DNA of 25,663 bases from NCBI GenBank assembly GCA_963977185.1, contig CAXBNV010000023.1:1-25663 (forward strand), read 5' to 3'. The position numbers and the translations under genes are program-made. Shown here one piece after another: positions 7,230 through 14,949 of the stretch (within the stretch, counting starts at the first letter, position 1; each line of letters begins with the position of its first letter). The notes below the pieces were generated by a model, which did no database searches, was not told the DNA's origin, and saw only the letters and a list, made by a program, of their open reading frames with translations. The stretch comes from CAXBNV01 sp963977185. GTDB taxonomy: Bacteria; Pseudomonadota; Gammaproteobacteria; JAGOUU01.

Positions 7230-8003
7230 ATGAAAAGTAATATAAATATAGACTTTATTTATGGAATTCATGCAGTTACAAACTTATTAGTTGCAGATAG
7301 TTCTAGAATTAAAAAAGTGATTATCCAAAAAGATTTAGATAATAATAAAATTCAAAAAATAATAGAATTAGTATCTAAAAATAGAGTTGAAATTTCATAT
7401 CTAGATAAAACAAAATTTAGTGATTTTTTATTAAAAAAAAAGATATCTAGTAATATTCAAGGGGTTATTGCTGAAGTAGATTTTAGTAACTTTATAGCTA
7501 AAGAATCGAATTTAAATAGTTTTTTAGAATCAATAAGTAATCAAAAATTAATTTTGATTTTAGATTCTATACAAGATCCTCATAACATGGGTGCAATTAT
7601 TAGGACCGCTGAATGTTTAGGAGTTGATTGTATTATTATACCAAAAGATAATAGCTGTAGAATTAATTCTACAGTATTTAAAACTTCAAGTGGAGCAATT
7701 AGTTATATTCCTATTTTTGAAGTTGTTAATTTAACGAGAACAATTAAACAGTTAAAAGCGCAAAATATTTGGATTTATGGAGCAACAGGAGATATTGACA
7801 TGGATTTATATCAAACTGATTTAAAAGATGATTCAATTGCTATAGTTATGGGAGCAGAAGGATCTGGAATTAGAAGATTAATTCAAAATGAATGTGATTA
7901 TTTAATGAAAATACCAATGGTTGGGAAAACAGAAAGCCTAAATGTTTCTGTTGCAACAGCTATTATTGTTTCTGAAGTTATAAGACAACGAAAAGCAGGG
8001 TAA
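7230..8003 (+). CDS. rlmB: 23S rRNA (guanosine-2251-2'-O)-methyltransferase
   Basis: A 257-aa SPOUT-family enzyme that methylates the 2'-O of G2251 in the 23S rRNA P loop using SAM. The N-terminal substrate-binding domain begins I-Y-G-I-H-A-V at 10-16. The three SpoU motifs follow: L-D-S-I-Q-D-P-H-N-M-G at 111-121 with Asn119 and Arg125, V-M-G-A-E-G-S-G at 206-213, and the knot motif I-P-M-V-G-K-T-E-S-L-N-V-S at 228-240. The length is close to E. coli RlmB (243). AGG sits 7 nt before the ATG. An A9 tract at 7433-7441 lies in the linker region. It is followed after 7 bp by the unknown 375-aa gene, so the two are probably co-transcribed. Confidence 0.95.
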   Translation: MKSNINIDFIYGIHAVTNLLVADSSRIKKVIIQKDLDNNKIQKIIELVSKNRVEISYLDKTKFSDFLLKKKISSNIQGVIAEVDFSNFIAKESNLNSFLESISNQKLILILDSIQDPHNMGAIIRTAECLGVDCIIIPKDNSCRINSTVFKTSSGAISYIPIFEVVNLTRTIKQLKAQNIWIYGATGDIDMDLYQTDLKDDSIAIVMGAEGSGIRRLIQNECDYLMKIPMVGKTESLNVSVATAIIVSEVIRQRKAG

Positions 8004-8010
8004 GAAATTT

Positions 8011-9138
8011 ATGTCACCAATTGATTATAAAGTATTATTAACTAATATTAGCAAAAATAAAAAAAAATTATTAGCTGAAATTAGTAAAAAAACAGGTGGT
8101 ATTTTACATGAGCTTTTTTCAATAACACAAAATAAAGAATATCATAAATTTGTTGATTTATTAGAAATAGCTGATTTTGTATATTACCAAGATTTTGAAG
8201 GTAAGAATCAGCAGAAATTAAAATTATTAAATAAAATTTATGAATCATCAAAAATTATATTAGATAAAATAGCAATAAAAAATAAAAAAACCTGTAAGGA
8301 GTTATTGCAAGATTTAAGTTTAATAGGCGATGATAAAACGAAAGAACTTTTTAGACAGTCTTATTTATTAAATCGAAACTTAAGTATTGCATTTAATCAT
8401 TCTCAAAATCAAAATGAAGAACCTTGTAAAATAAAGTTAAATAGTAATAATCAGAGTTTATTTAATTCATTTATATATAAAATAAGTGAAAATAAGTTGT
8501 CTTTAAATAAGCATTACTTTTTAGCCTTGAATAACTTGAAAAAATATCCTGAAATAATAGTTTTTGGAAATAACTGTTTGGCAATTGCTTCTATAAATTT
8601 AATCGATTATTCAACTGATATATTAGATCTAAAGATATTTAGTGATATAAAATTTGAGCAATTATGTGCAGGGTTTGAGCATAAATCTTTAGATGAAAAA
8701 TTAGAAGTTATTAAAAGTATTGCTAAACAAAACTCACAAGATATTTTTGATAGGTTAAGTTTAAATGATATCCAAATAGAATTAGATTTTTCAGAGTATC
8801 AATTAACTGCTCTTGATGAAAATACAGAAGATAGTGATAAAAATTTACAAATTTATTATAAATATTACATGCTAAAATTTCTAAAAGAAGGATATGTGTG
8901 TGATCTTCAAAAAGATGGCAATACAGTGCAACATAAAGCATTTGCTGTTGTTGATGCTCAATTACAAATAGCTAACCAGAAAATTTTGAAATTTGATAAT
9001 CAGCTGGAATCTATTAAAGTTAAAAAAAATCAAGGAATTTTTTCTTGGTTGTGGCCATTTGGATGGGGTTCATCTGAGACAAAATATACTCAAGAGTCTT
9101 ATGCAAATTCAACGACACAAAAGCTTGCTAAAAATTGA
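8011..9138 (+). CDS. Unknown 375-aa soluble protein with Trp-rich C-terminal patch
   Basis: Starts at ATG 8011, 7 bp after the rlmB stop; AGGG inside the rlmB end can serve as ribosome binding site. The protein is Lys/Asn/Leu-rich and mostly helical, without signal peptide or membrane segments. Residues 285-300 contain a Tyr-rich helix (I-Y-Y-K-Y-Y-M-L). Near the C-terminus, S-W-L-W-P-F-G-W-G (345-353) forms a striking aromatic patch followed by a polar tail. I do not recognise a family. The Trp patch could insert into or bind a membrane interface or another protein. A strong palindromic hairpin lies just after the stop. Confidence 0.7.
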   Translation: MSPIDYKVLLTNISKNKKKLLAEISKKTGGILHELFSITQNKEYHKFVDLLEIADFVYYQDFEGKNQQKLKLLNKIYESSKIILDKIAIKNKKTCKELLQDLSLIGDDKTKELFRQSYLLNRNLSIAFNHSQNQNEEPCKIKLNSNNQSLFNSFIYKISENKLSLNKHYFLALNNLKKYPEIIVFGNNCLAIASINLIDYSTDILDLKIFSDIKFEQLCAGFEHKSLDEKLEVIKSIAKQNSQDIFDRLSLNDIQIELDFSEYQLTALDENTEDSDKNLQIYYKYYMLKFLKEGYVCDLQKDGNTVQHKAFAVVDAQLQIANQKILKFDNQLESIKVKKNQGIFSWLWPFGWGSSETKYTQESYANSTTQKLAKN

Positions 9139-9152
9139 TATTTGATTTTAAA

Positions 9153-9190
9153 ATATGAGCTTAGATATTTATAAATATCTAAGCTCATAT
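9153..9190. terminator. Perfect 38-bp palindrome, probable bidirectional terminator
   Basis: All 19 bases of the left arm (beginning ATATGAGCTTAG) pair with the right arm (ending CTAAGCTCATAT). In RNA this gives a stem of about 17 bp with a 4-nt loop. It starts 14 bp after the stop of the plus-strand 375-aa gene and lies 55 bp before the end of the convergent 610-aa gene. A short T run (TTTTAAAA) follows the hairpin on the minus strand; the plus strand lacks a clear U tract. Convergent placement supports a terminator shared by both genes. Confidence 0.7.
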
Positions 9191-9245
9191 ACACATATAT
9201 AGTTAAAAAATATATGATATAAGAGGCTTTTGCTTTATAGGGCTG

Positions 9246-11078
9246 CTAATTTTTTGGCTTTATAGCTCTACATGTTTCAGTTGTTGCCTGTATAGCAGAG
9301 TCATTGTTTCCATATGAACCAGCAAATATAGATAATCCTCCAGCAAGAGATAATCCTGTGACTATCACTGGATTTAGAGTTGGGAACATAGTCGATAAGT
9401 TATTAGATATACCATCTTTAAAAACTAATGAATTTGCAACTGAATTAAGGGGTAACTCAGTAGACAGCACCGCTCTATTATAGTCATTGTTTTCTTTTAT
9501 CTTATTATATATTGGAGATGTTTGTGGTGCATCATCATCTGAATGATTTTCATGTACTTGTGAGCTAAATGCATTTATAAGCTTATTTATAAATGAAGAT
9601 ATGCCATTATATAAAAAAGTAGTAAAAGGAATTTCAGCTATTAAGATTAAAGACTTACATAATATGGCATGTTCTTTTATGCCAGGTAATTGATCAACTG
9701 CTGTTATGCATTGAAATGTATGAGCTGAAATTGCACAACCAGTTACAAATAAAGAAATGATTTTGGCGATCATTGAATCATTATTATCTGCATCTATAGT
9801 AATTTTTTCTTCTTCAGCATTTTTACTTTCTATGTAGCTTTTTGTTTTTTCAATAAATGATAAAGAAAAAATACTAGAAAACCCAACAAAGCTAAAAGCT
9901 GCGATAGTAGCTGATAGTATTGTAGGTAACATTTCAGGTAAGAACATAGATATTGCTGTTGGCAATGAGCTAAATAGCAAATTAAATAAAGTTAAAGTAG
10001 AGCTAAATTGTAGTATTGCTGTAAGAGCAAATGCTGCGCATAGTGAAATAGAAAGAGCGCCTCCTAATAAGGCTAGATCACTATATCTAGTTATTTCTTC
10101 GCCATTAGACATTTTAAATAAACCCTTTGAGAATTTATTAAATGAATCTCTTATGCTTTGATAAAATAAAACTTGGTTTACCTGTTGAGAGCAATATCCT
10201 GCAAGTAAGGGCAGGCTAAGAACAACAGCAGATTGCCAGCTAGATGCAGCTATAATTGTTGATGATAAAAAGATATATAGACCACGCCATGCATTTGAGC
10301 CTTCTCCAAAAGAGATTACAAAAGACATGTAGTAAGCAATAGAGTCGTTTATTAATTTATTAACTTGGTTTTGATAATAAGAATAGCTAAATGTCTGTTC
10401 TGTTTGATTTTCACCGTCATTTGGTATGATTTCGTTTACTAAGTCTGTAGTAGACATATCATCAGATAAATTTAATCTGTATGTTTCTTGTTCATTCTCT
10501 GATAATTTTCTATCTATATCTGTTAATTTAACAGGGCTTGTTTTTGAACCATGTTTTTGTTGATAATATTCAGCATTTTTATAGTCATTTTCAGCTAATT
10601 TTTTTATATTTATAATCGGCTGATTTGACGCACCTAAGTACCTGAATAGGTGATTTGTTGCAATTTTAATAGATTTAAGTTTTTCATGCTTTTGTGTTGC
10701 AGTATCTTTAGCATCCATTTGCACTAATGTATTAAAGTTATCTAATAGGCAAGACAAAAAATTTACTTCTATCTCTTTAGCATCTTGTTCTGATATATCT
10801 TGATTAGTAATTTGTTTAAGAATGAAATCTAATTCACCAATAATTCTTTCGTATGGAGCAAGTGAATTTATTAACTCAAAAGCACTATTTGCTAAAACTT
10901 CTTCCAGGCTGATATTTGATAATCCCATAATTTGAGCGGGATTTAGTATTACTGGTTTTAAGTATTTGTTTTCACAAGAGTCTTGTGTGTTATGGTGTAA
11001 TTTGTTAAAAACATTATTTAACTCTGTAAGAAAGTCTTTAGAACTAATACTACGACTATAAACTAGGCTACCCACCAT
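9246..11078 (-). CDS. Unknown 610-aa membrane protein with long hydrophilic N-terminus
   Basis: ATG at 11076-11078 with a good Shine-Dalgarno AGGAGT 6 nt upstream. Residues 1-260 are soluble and mainly helical (acidic and Asn-rich, with a few Cys). Hydrophobic segments then appear at about 266-294, 334-358, 360-382, 386-408, 436-458, 470-492 and 567-587, with a polar loop at about 500-560 containing an Asp/His-rich stretch (N-H-S-D-D-D-A). There is no signal peptide or family signature that I recognise. The layout, a large cytosolic head and late clustered helices, is seen in bacterial proteins inserted into host membranes, but that is speculation. It occupies the spot next to map where many gammaproteobacteria have other genes. 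Confidence 0.75.
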   Translation of the reverse strand: MVGSLVYSRSISSKDFLTELNNVFNKLHHNTQDSCENKYLKPVILNPAQIMGLSNISLEEVLANSAFELINSLAPYERIIGELDFILKQITNQDISEQDAKEIEVNFLSCLLDNFNTLVQMDAKDTATQKHEKLKSIKIATNHLFRYLGASNQPIINIKKLAENDYKNAEYYQQKHGSKTSPVKLTDIDRKLSENEQETYRLNLSDDMSTTDLVNEIIPNDGENQTEQTFSYSYYQNQVNKLINDSIAYYMSFVISFGEGSNAWRGLYIFLSSTIIAASSWQSAVVLSLPLLAGYCSQQVNQVLFYQSIRDSFNKFSKGLFKMSNGEEITRYSDLALLGGALSISLCAAFALTAILQFSSTLTLFNLLFSSLPTAISMFLPEMLPTILSATIAAFSFVGFSSIFSLSFIEKTKSYIESKNAEEEKITIDADNNDSMIAKIISLFVTGCAISAHTFQCITAVDQLPGIKEHAILCKSLILIAEIPFTTFLYNGISSFINKLINAFSSQVHENHSDDDAPQTSPIYNKIKENNDYNRAVLSTELPLNSVANSLVFKDGISNNLSTMFPTLNPVIVTGLSLAGGLSIFAGSYGNNDSAIQATTETCRAIKPKN

Positions 11079-11115
11079 TTTGAAACTCCTAACTAATAAG
11101 ACTACAATTAAATAT

Positions 11116-11144
11116 AACCCTTTGTTATTAATAAAAAAAGGGTT
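11116..11144. repeat. Inverted repeat AACCCTTT / AAAGGGTT upstream of the 610-aa gene
   Basis: An 8-bp perfect stem with a 13-bp A+T loop, 38-66 bp upstream of the ATG at 11078. It could be a 5' leader hairpin or an operator-like site. On the minus strand it overlaps a TATATT promoter-like element. The function is unknown. Confidence 0.4.
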
Positions 11145-11227
11145 TAAATCTAGTTATAACATATATAAATTAATAAAGTAAAGCGCTTAGGATGTAAAAC
11201 TTTATAATTTTTGTATAGATAAATTCT

Positions 11228-11262
11228 TGATATCAAGCCTAATGAATTGAGTCTTGATATCA
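11228..11262 (-). terminator. Candidate hairpin terminator downstream of map
   Basis: TGATATCAAG (11228-11237) pairs with CTTGATATCA (11253-11262) around a 15-nt loop, 18 bp after the map stop on the minus strand. No strong U tract follows, so it may be a weak terminator or an mRNA-stabilising hairpin. The left arm extends to CTTGATATCAAG, which is itself a palindrome. Confidence 0.45.
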
Positions 11263-11279
11263 GTATATACTAATATAGT

Positions 11280-12065
11280 TTACATCTGGTATTCTGGACT
11301 TTTTTCTTCTTCTCTAAGAGTTAAAATTTCATAACCTGTATCAGTCACTAGTATAGTATGTTCCCATTGAGCAGATAAACTATGATCTTTAGTCACAACT
11401 GTCCAGTCGTCATTAAGTAATTTTGTCTCTTTTTTTCCAGCATTAATCATGGGTTCTATAGTAAATATCATGCCAGGTACTAATTTAACTCCAGTTTTAG
11501 CTACTCCATAATGTAATATTTGTAAGTCTTCATGGAACACTTTACCTATGCCATGGCCACAATATTCTCTAACTACAGAAAACCTTTGTTTTTCAGCGTA
11601 TTGTTGTATTGCATAACCAATATCACCGGTGTAGTTATCAGGTTTTACTTGTTCTAGACCGATAAGTAAGCATTTTCTAGTAATAATACTTAGTCTTTTA
11701 CCTAAGATTGAAGGTTTGCCAACACAAAACATTTTGCTTGTATCGCCGTGATATTCATCTTTTATAACAGTTACATCTATGTTTATAATGTCGCCATTTT
11801 TCAGTATTTTTGTATCACTTGGTATTCCATGGCATACCTGGTGATTTACTGATGTGCATATTGACTTTGGAAATCCTCTATAGTTAAGAGGCGCAGGTAT
11901 GGCTTTTTGTTTATTAACTATATAATCGTGGCATATTTGATTGAGTTTTTCTGTGGTAACGCCTGGTTTGACATACTGGCCGATCATTTCTAAAACTTCG
12001 GCTGCAAGTTTTCCAGCTATTCGCATTTTTTCAATTTCTTGAGGTGTTTTAATTATAGTTTCCAT
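11280..12065 (-). CDS. map: Methionine aminopeptidase, type I
   Basis: A 261-aa cytosolic metalloprotease that removes the N-terminal Met from new proteins. All five metal ligands occur at the same numbers as in E. coli: Asp97, Asp108, His171, Glu204, Glu235. His79 in the substrate pocket is also present (N-H-Q-V-C-H-G at 74-80). The length matches E. coli Map (264). The ATG at 12063-12065 has no obvious Shine-Dalgarno. It is divergent from rpsB across a 279-bp gap, the standard gammaproteobacterial arrangement. The downstream neighbour is an orphan membrane protein rather than glnD as in E. coli. Confidence 0.97.
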   Translation of the reverse strand: METIIKTPQEIEKMRIAGKLAAEVLEMIGQYVKPGVTTEKLNQICHDYIVNKQKAIPAPLNYRGFPKSICTSVNHQVCHGIPSDTKILKNGDIINIDVTVIKDEYHGDTSKMFCVGKPSILGKRLSIITRKCLLIGLEQVKPDNYTGDIGYAIQQYAEKQRFSVVREYCGHGIGKVFHEDLQILHYGVAKTGVKLVPGMIFTIEPMINAGKKETKLLNDDWTVVTKDHSLSAQWEHTILVTDTGYEILTLREEEKSPEYQM

Positions 12066-12152
12066 AAAAATAACAAATTTTTCTTAAATATATTCATAAA
12101 ATTTTTGGTTATAATATAATAGCTAAAAACAGAGTAAATTGATATATTATAT

Positions 12153-12181
12153 TTGGCATATTTAGCTGTATTTTTTATATT
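12153..12181 (+). promoter_or_regulatory. Candidate distal rpsB promoter
   Basis: TTGGCA (12153-12158), a 17-bp spacer and TATATT (12176-12181). It is a good match to sigma-70 with ideal spacing, in the map-rpsB gap. It would give a leader of about 155 nt. Confidence 0.45.
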
Positions 12182-12235
12182 AAATATGGTATAAAACTGT
12201 AGTTCTATAATTAATTATGATTTATTATAGATCAT

Positions 12236-12264
12236 TTGTATAACCACACATTGTTGAATATAAT
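12236..12264 (+). promoter_or_regulatory. Candidate proximal rpsB promoter
   Basis: TTGTAT (12236-12241), a 17-bp spacer and a perfect TATAAT (12259-12264), followed by a more G-rich stretch (TTTTGGGTGC). This would start an rpsB mRNA with a leader of roughly 70-75 nt and is the better placed of the two candidates. Confidence 0.6.
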
Positions 12265-12326
12265 TTTGGGTGCATAGCTTAATATGGCGTTGTTGAAATT
12301 ATAGATAATGTGGAAGAAATAACCCG

Positions 12327-12343
12327 TAAACTTAAGGAGTTTA
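12327..12343 (+). promoter_or_regulatory. Hairpin holding the rpsB Shine-Dalgarno
   Basis: TAAACT (12327-12332) can pair with AGTTTA (12338-12343) around the loop TAAGG. The Shine-Dalgarno AAGGAG (12334-12339) lies in the loop and the first bases of the 3' arm, just before ATG 12345. Gammaproteobacterial rpsB leaders are known to bind S2 for autogenous control of rpsB-tsf; whether this hairpin is part of such a site is inference. Confidence 0.45.
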
Positions 12344-12344
12344 T

Positions 12345-13220
12345 ATGTCTTTAATATCTATACAAGAGGTTTTCAAAGCAGGCGTTCATTTTGGTCATAA
12401 AAGACGCTATTGGAATCCTAAAATGTCAGAATATATTTTTGGAATTAAATCTGATATACATATCATTGATTTAGATAAATCATTACCGTTATTTAATGAC
12501 GCTTTAGAATTTATTCGCAGTATAGCTGCAAGAAAAGGTAAAATACTTTTCGTTGGAACAAAGCGTGTATGTCATGGAATTATTGCAGAAGAAGCGACTC
12601 GTGCAGGAATGCCATATGTTAATAATCGTTGGTTAGGCGGTATGTTAACTAATTATAAAACTGTTCGTCAGTCTATTAAGAGACTTAAGGCTATTGAAAA
12701 AATGGTTAAAGACGGAACTATTAAGAAATTTATTAAAAAAGAAGCTTTAGATATTTCAAGAGAGCAAGAAAAATTAGATCGTAACTTAGGCGGTATAAAG
12801 AACATGGGGTCATTACCAGATGCTCTTTTTGTTGTAGATGTTGGTCGTGAAAAAATTGCTATTCTAGAAGCTAAAAGATTAGGTATTCCTGTTATCGGTA
12901 TCGTTGATACTAATAATTCTCCTGATGGTATTGATTACGTTATTCCAGGAAATGATGATTCATATAAAGCTGTAAAATTATATGCTAAATGTGTTGCTGA
13001 TACTATTTTGAGTGTTAAAGAAAATTCTACAGATTTAACAAAAGAAAAAGTTAAAGAAGAAGAAAATGTTGAAGATGTTTTAGGTTTTGTTGAGCAAACA
13101 GAAGAATTATCAGAAGTAGTTGTTGATACTAAAGTCAAAGAAGCAAAATTAGGGGAAAAAGTTTCAGCTGTTTCAGACTCTAAGGTAAAAACAGATTCTG
13201 ATAGTAAAACAGACAAATAA
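12345..13220 (+). CDS. rpsB: 30S ribosomal protein S2
   Basis: A 291-aa protein. Residues 1-228 are a standard S2 core: G-V-H-F-G-H at 13-18, W-N-P-K-M at 23-27, F-V-G-T-K-R at 69-74, N-N-R-W-L-G-G-M-L-T-N at 93-103, G-S-L-P-D-A at 155-160, and the D-T-N-N-S-P-D-G-I-D-Y-V-I-P-G-N-D-D block at 188-205. S2 binds the 30S head-body junction and recruits S1. The last 60 or so residues are an added Lys/Glu/Val/Asp-rich, probably disordered tail; E. coli S2 is only 241 aa. A strong Shine-Dalgarno AAGGAG lies 5 nt before the ATG. It is the first gene of the 13-gene run. Confidence 0.97.
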   Translation: MSLISIQEVFKAGVHFGHKRRYWNPKMSEYIFGIKSDIHIIDLDKSLPLFNDALEFIRSIAARKGKILFVGTKRVCHGIIAEEATRAGMPYVNNRWLGGMLTNYKTVRQSIKRLKAIEKMVKDGTIKKFIKKEALDISREQEKLDRNLGGIKNMGSLPDALFVVDVGREKIAILEAKRLGIPVIGIVDTNNSPDGIDYVIPGNDDSYKAVKLYAKCVADTILSVKENSTDLTKEKVKEEENVEDVLGFVEQTEELSEVVVDTKVKEAKLGEKVSAVSDSKVKTDSDSKTDK

Positions 13221-13270
13221 AGAATCAAAATAGATCTTAATTTTTATATTATTTATACAGGATAAATATT

Positions 13271-14167
13271 ATGACAGTTACAGCAAAAATGGTAAAAGAA
13301 CTTCGTGAAAGAACTGATTGCGGAATGATGGAATGTAAAAAAGCATTGGTTGAAGTAGATGGAGATATGGAAAAAGCAGCGGATCTTTTAAGAACAAAAG
13401 GATCAGCTAAAGCAGATAAAAAAGCATCTCGCACAGCAGCAGAAGGCTTGGTGAGTGTTGCGTCAAAATCAGATAATAAAGCTGCGGTAATATTAGAAGT
13501 TAACAGTGAAACAGACTTTTTAGCAAAAGACTCTAAGTTTAAAGCTTTTGTAGCAGCAGTAACTGATATAGCTTTAAATAATTCGATTAACACTCTTGAA
13601 GAATTAAATAACGCAGAGTATAAATCTGATAGTTTTACTGGCACTGTTGATGAAGCAAGAAAAGAACTTATAGCAAAAATAGGTGAAAACACACAAGTAA
13701 GAAGATTTGCAAAATTTGTTGCAGATGATTCAGATGAAATCATTAATTCATATGTCCATGGTGGTAGAATTGCTGCTATTGTTAGAATTAAAGGTGGAGA
13801 CATGGATTTATGCAAGGATATAGCAATGCATGTTGCAGCTACCAATCCAATGGTTGTTAATGCAGATGATGTTCCTGCTGAAGTTTTAGAAAAAGAAAAA
13901 ACTATTTTTAAAGCTCAAGCTGCTGAATCAGGTAAGCCAGATAATATTATTGAGAAAATGATTGCTGGTAGAATTAGTAAATTTGTAAATGAAGTAAGTC
14001 TTTGCGGTCAACCTTTTGTAAAAGATCCTGATACTACGATAGGTAAATTATTAGAAAAAGCTAATGCAAAAGTGTTAGGTTTTACTAGATATGAAGTAGG
14101 TGAAGGAATAGAAAAAGAGATTAGTAATTTTGCTGAAGAAGTTATGTCTCAAGTAAAAGGTAATTAA
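13271..14167 (+). CDS. tsf: Elongation factor Ts
   Basis: A 298-aa cytosolic guanine-nucleotide exchange factor for EF-Tu. The N-terminal UBA-like domain has the signature L-R-E-R-T-D-C-G-M-M-E-C-K-K-A-L at 11-26. The core carries T-D-F-L-A-K-D at 81-87, the segment that contacts the EF-Tu Mg2+/P-loop region. The second half has M-H-V-A-A-T-N-P and the F-V-N-E-V-S-L-C-G-Q-P-F block typical of the subdomain C region. It is slightly longer than E. coli EF-Ts (283). AGGA sits 8 nt before the ATG. A 50-bp gap from rpsB shows no hairpin; co-transcription with rpsB is expected. Confidence 0.97.
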   Translation: MTVTAKMVKELRERTDCGMMECKKALVEVDGDMEKAADLLRTKGSAKADKKASRTAAEGLVSVASKSDNKAAVILEVNSETDFLAKDSKFKAFVAAVTDIALNNSINTLEELNNAEYKSDSFTGTVDEARKELIAKIGENTQVRRFAKFVADDSDEIINSYVHGGRIAAIVRIKGGDMDLCKDIAMHVAATNPMVVNADDVPAEVLEKEKTIFKAQAAESGKPDNIIEKMIAGRISKFVNEVSLCGQPFVKDPDTTIGKLLEKANAKVLGFTRYEVGEGIEKEISNFAEEVMSQVKGN

Positions 14168-14168
14168 A

Positions 14169-14903
14169 ATGACGCTAAGCCATGAGAATAAAATTAAATA
14201 TAAAAGAGTTTTATTAAAATTAAGTGGCGAAGCGTTAATGGGTCAGGAATCCTTTGGTTATTCACCAAAGGTTCTTGACTATTTGGCAGAAGAAATACGA
14301 TCTTTAAATAAGCTTGGCATTCAGTTAGCTATTGTTGTTGGTGCTGGTAATATTTGTCGAGGTCGCTCATTATCTAAGTTGGGTACAGATAAAATAGTTG
14401 CAGATCAGATGGGCATGTTTGCTACTATAATGAACGGATTAATGTTAAAAGATGCCTTAATTAAAAAGTCAGTTAATTCCGAAGTTTTATCAGCATTAAA
14501 GGTTGATGGAATAGCTAAAAGATATGATCATAATACAGCAAAAGGATATTTAGACTCTAATGTAGTGGTAATTTTATCAGGTGGTACGGGAAATCCACTA
14601 GTTACAACTGATTCTGCTGCAAGCTTAAGAGGAATTGAAATAGAAGCTGATATACTTTTGAAAGCTACTAATGTTGATGGGGTTTATGATAAAGACCCTA
14701 ATATAGATAAAGATGCAGTCAAATATGATAAAATAAGCTTTGATAGTGTATTAGAAAAACAACTAAAAGTTATGGATTTAACATCTTTTTGTCAATGCAG
14801 AGATTACGACTTACCAATTATAGTTTTTAATATTAATAAAAAAAATGCTCTTTTTAACGCTGTATCAGGTCAAAGCGAAGGAACATTAGTTTATAATGAT
14901 TGA
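14169..14903 (+). CDS. pyrH: Uridylate (UMP) kinase
   Basis: A 244-aa enzyme of the amino-acid-kinase fold that phosphorylates UMP to UDP for pyrimidine nucleotide supply; in bacteria it is hexameric. Motifs are L-L-K-L-S-G-E-A-L at 15-23 (phosphate binding), V-G-A-G-N-I-C-R-G-R at 57-66, G-G-T-G-N-P-L-V-T-T-D at 138-148 (Leu-Val replaces the Phe-Phe of E. coli), R-G-I-E-I-E-A-D-I-L-L-K-A-T at 154-167, and D-K-D-P at 174-177. The ATG starts one base after the tsf stop; AAGG in the tsf tail provides the Shine-Dalgarno. The length equals the family norm. Confidence 0.97.
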   Translation: MTLSHENKIKYKRVLLKLSGEALMGQESFGYSPKVLDYLAEEIRSLNKLGIQLAIVVGAGNICRGRSLSKLGTDKIVADQMGMFATIMNGLMLKDALIKKSVNSEVLSALKVDGIAKRYDHNTAKGYLDSNVVVILSGGTGNPLVTTDSAASLRGIEIEADILLKATNVDGVYDKDPNIDKDAVKYDKISFDSVLEKQLKVMDLTSFCQCRDYDLPIIVFNINKKNALFNAVSGQSEGTLVYND

Positions 14904-14936
14904 AAACATTAAAAAAAATTAATTATATTTGTTATT

Positions 14937-14943
14937 AGGAGAG
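14937..14943 (+). promoter_or_regulatory. Shine-Dalgarno AGGAGAG that sets the frr start
   Basis: AGGAG (14937-14941) lies 8 nt before GTG 14950. It lies inside the longer open frame that begins at TTG 14929, so the longer form would have the ribosome site after its own start codon. The GTG start is therefore the right one. Confidence 0.8.
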
Positions 14944-14949
14944 ATTAAC

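Noticed and set aside
12066..12344. Possible small RNA gene in the map-rpsB gap
   Set aside because: The sequence is explained by promoters and the rpsB leader; no independent terminator or conserved RNA fold was visible.
12935..13228. 97-aa minus-strand open frame opposite the S2 tail
   Set aside because: Antisense to low-complexity codons of rpsB; Ser/Thr-rich composition is a codon mirror and no start signals are seen.
13249..13845. 198-aa minus-strand open frame opposite tsf
   Set aside because: Antisense to a secure tsf gene; Ser/Ala/Leu composition mirrors the Lys/Glu/Ala codons of EF-Ts.
14929..14949. Seven-codon N-terminal extension of frr from TTG 14929
   Set aside because: The Shine-Dalgarno lies inside this extension and the GTG at 14950 gives exactly the family length of 185 aa.
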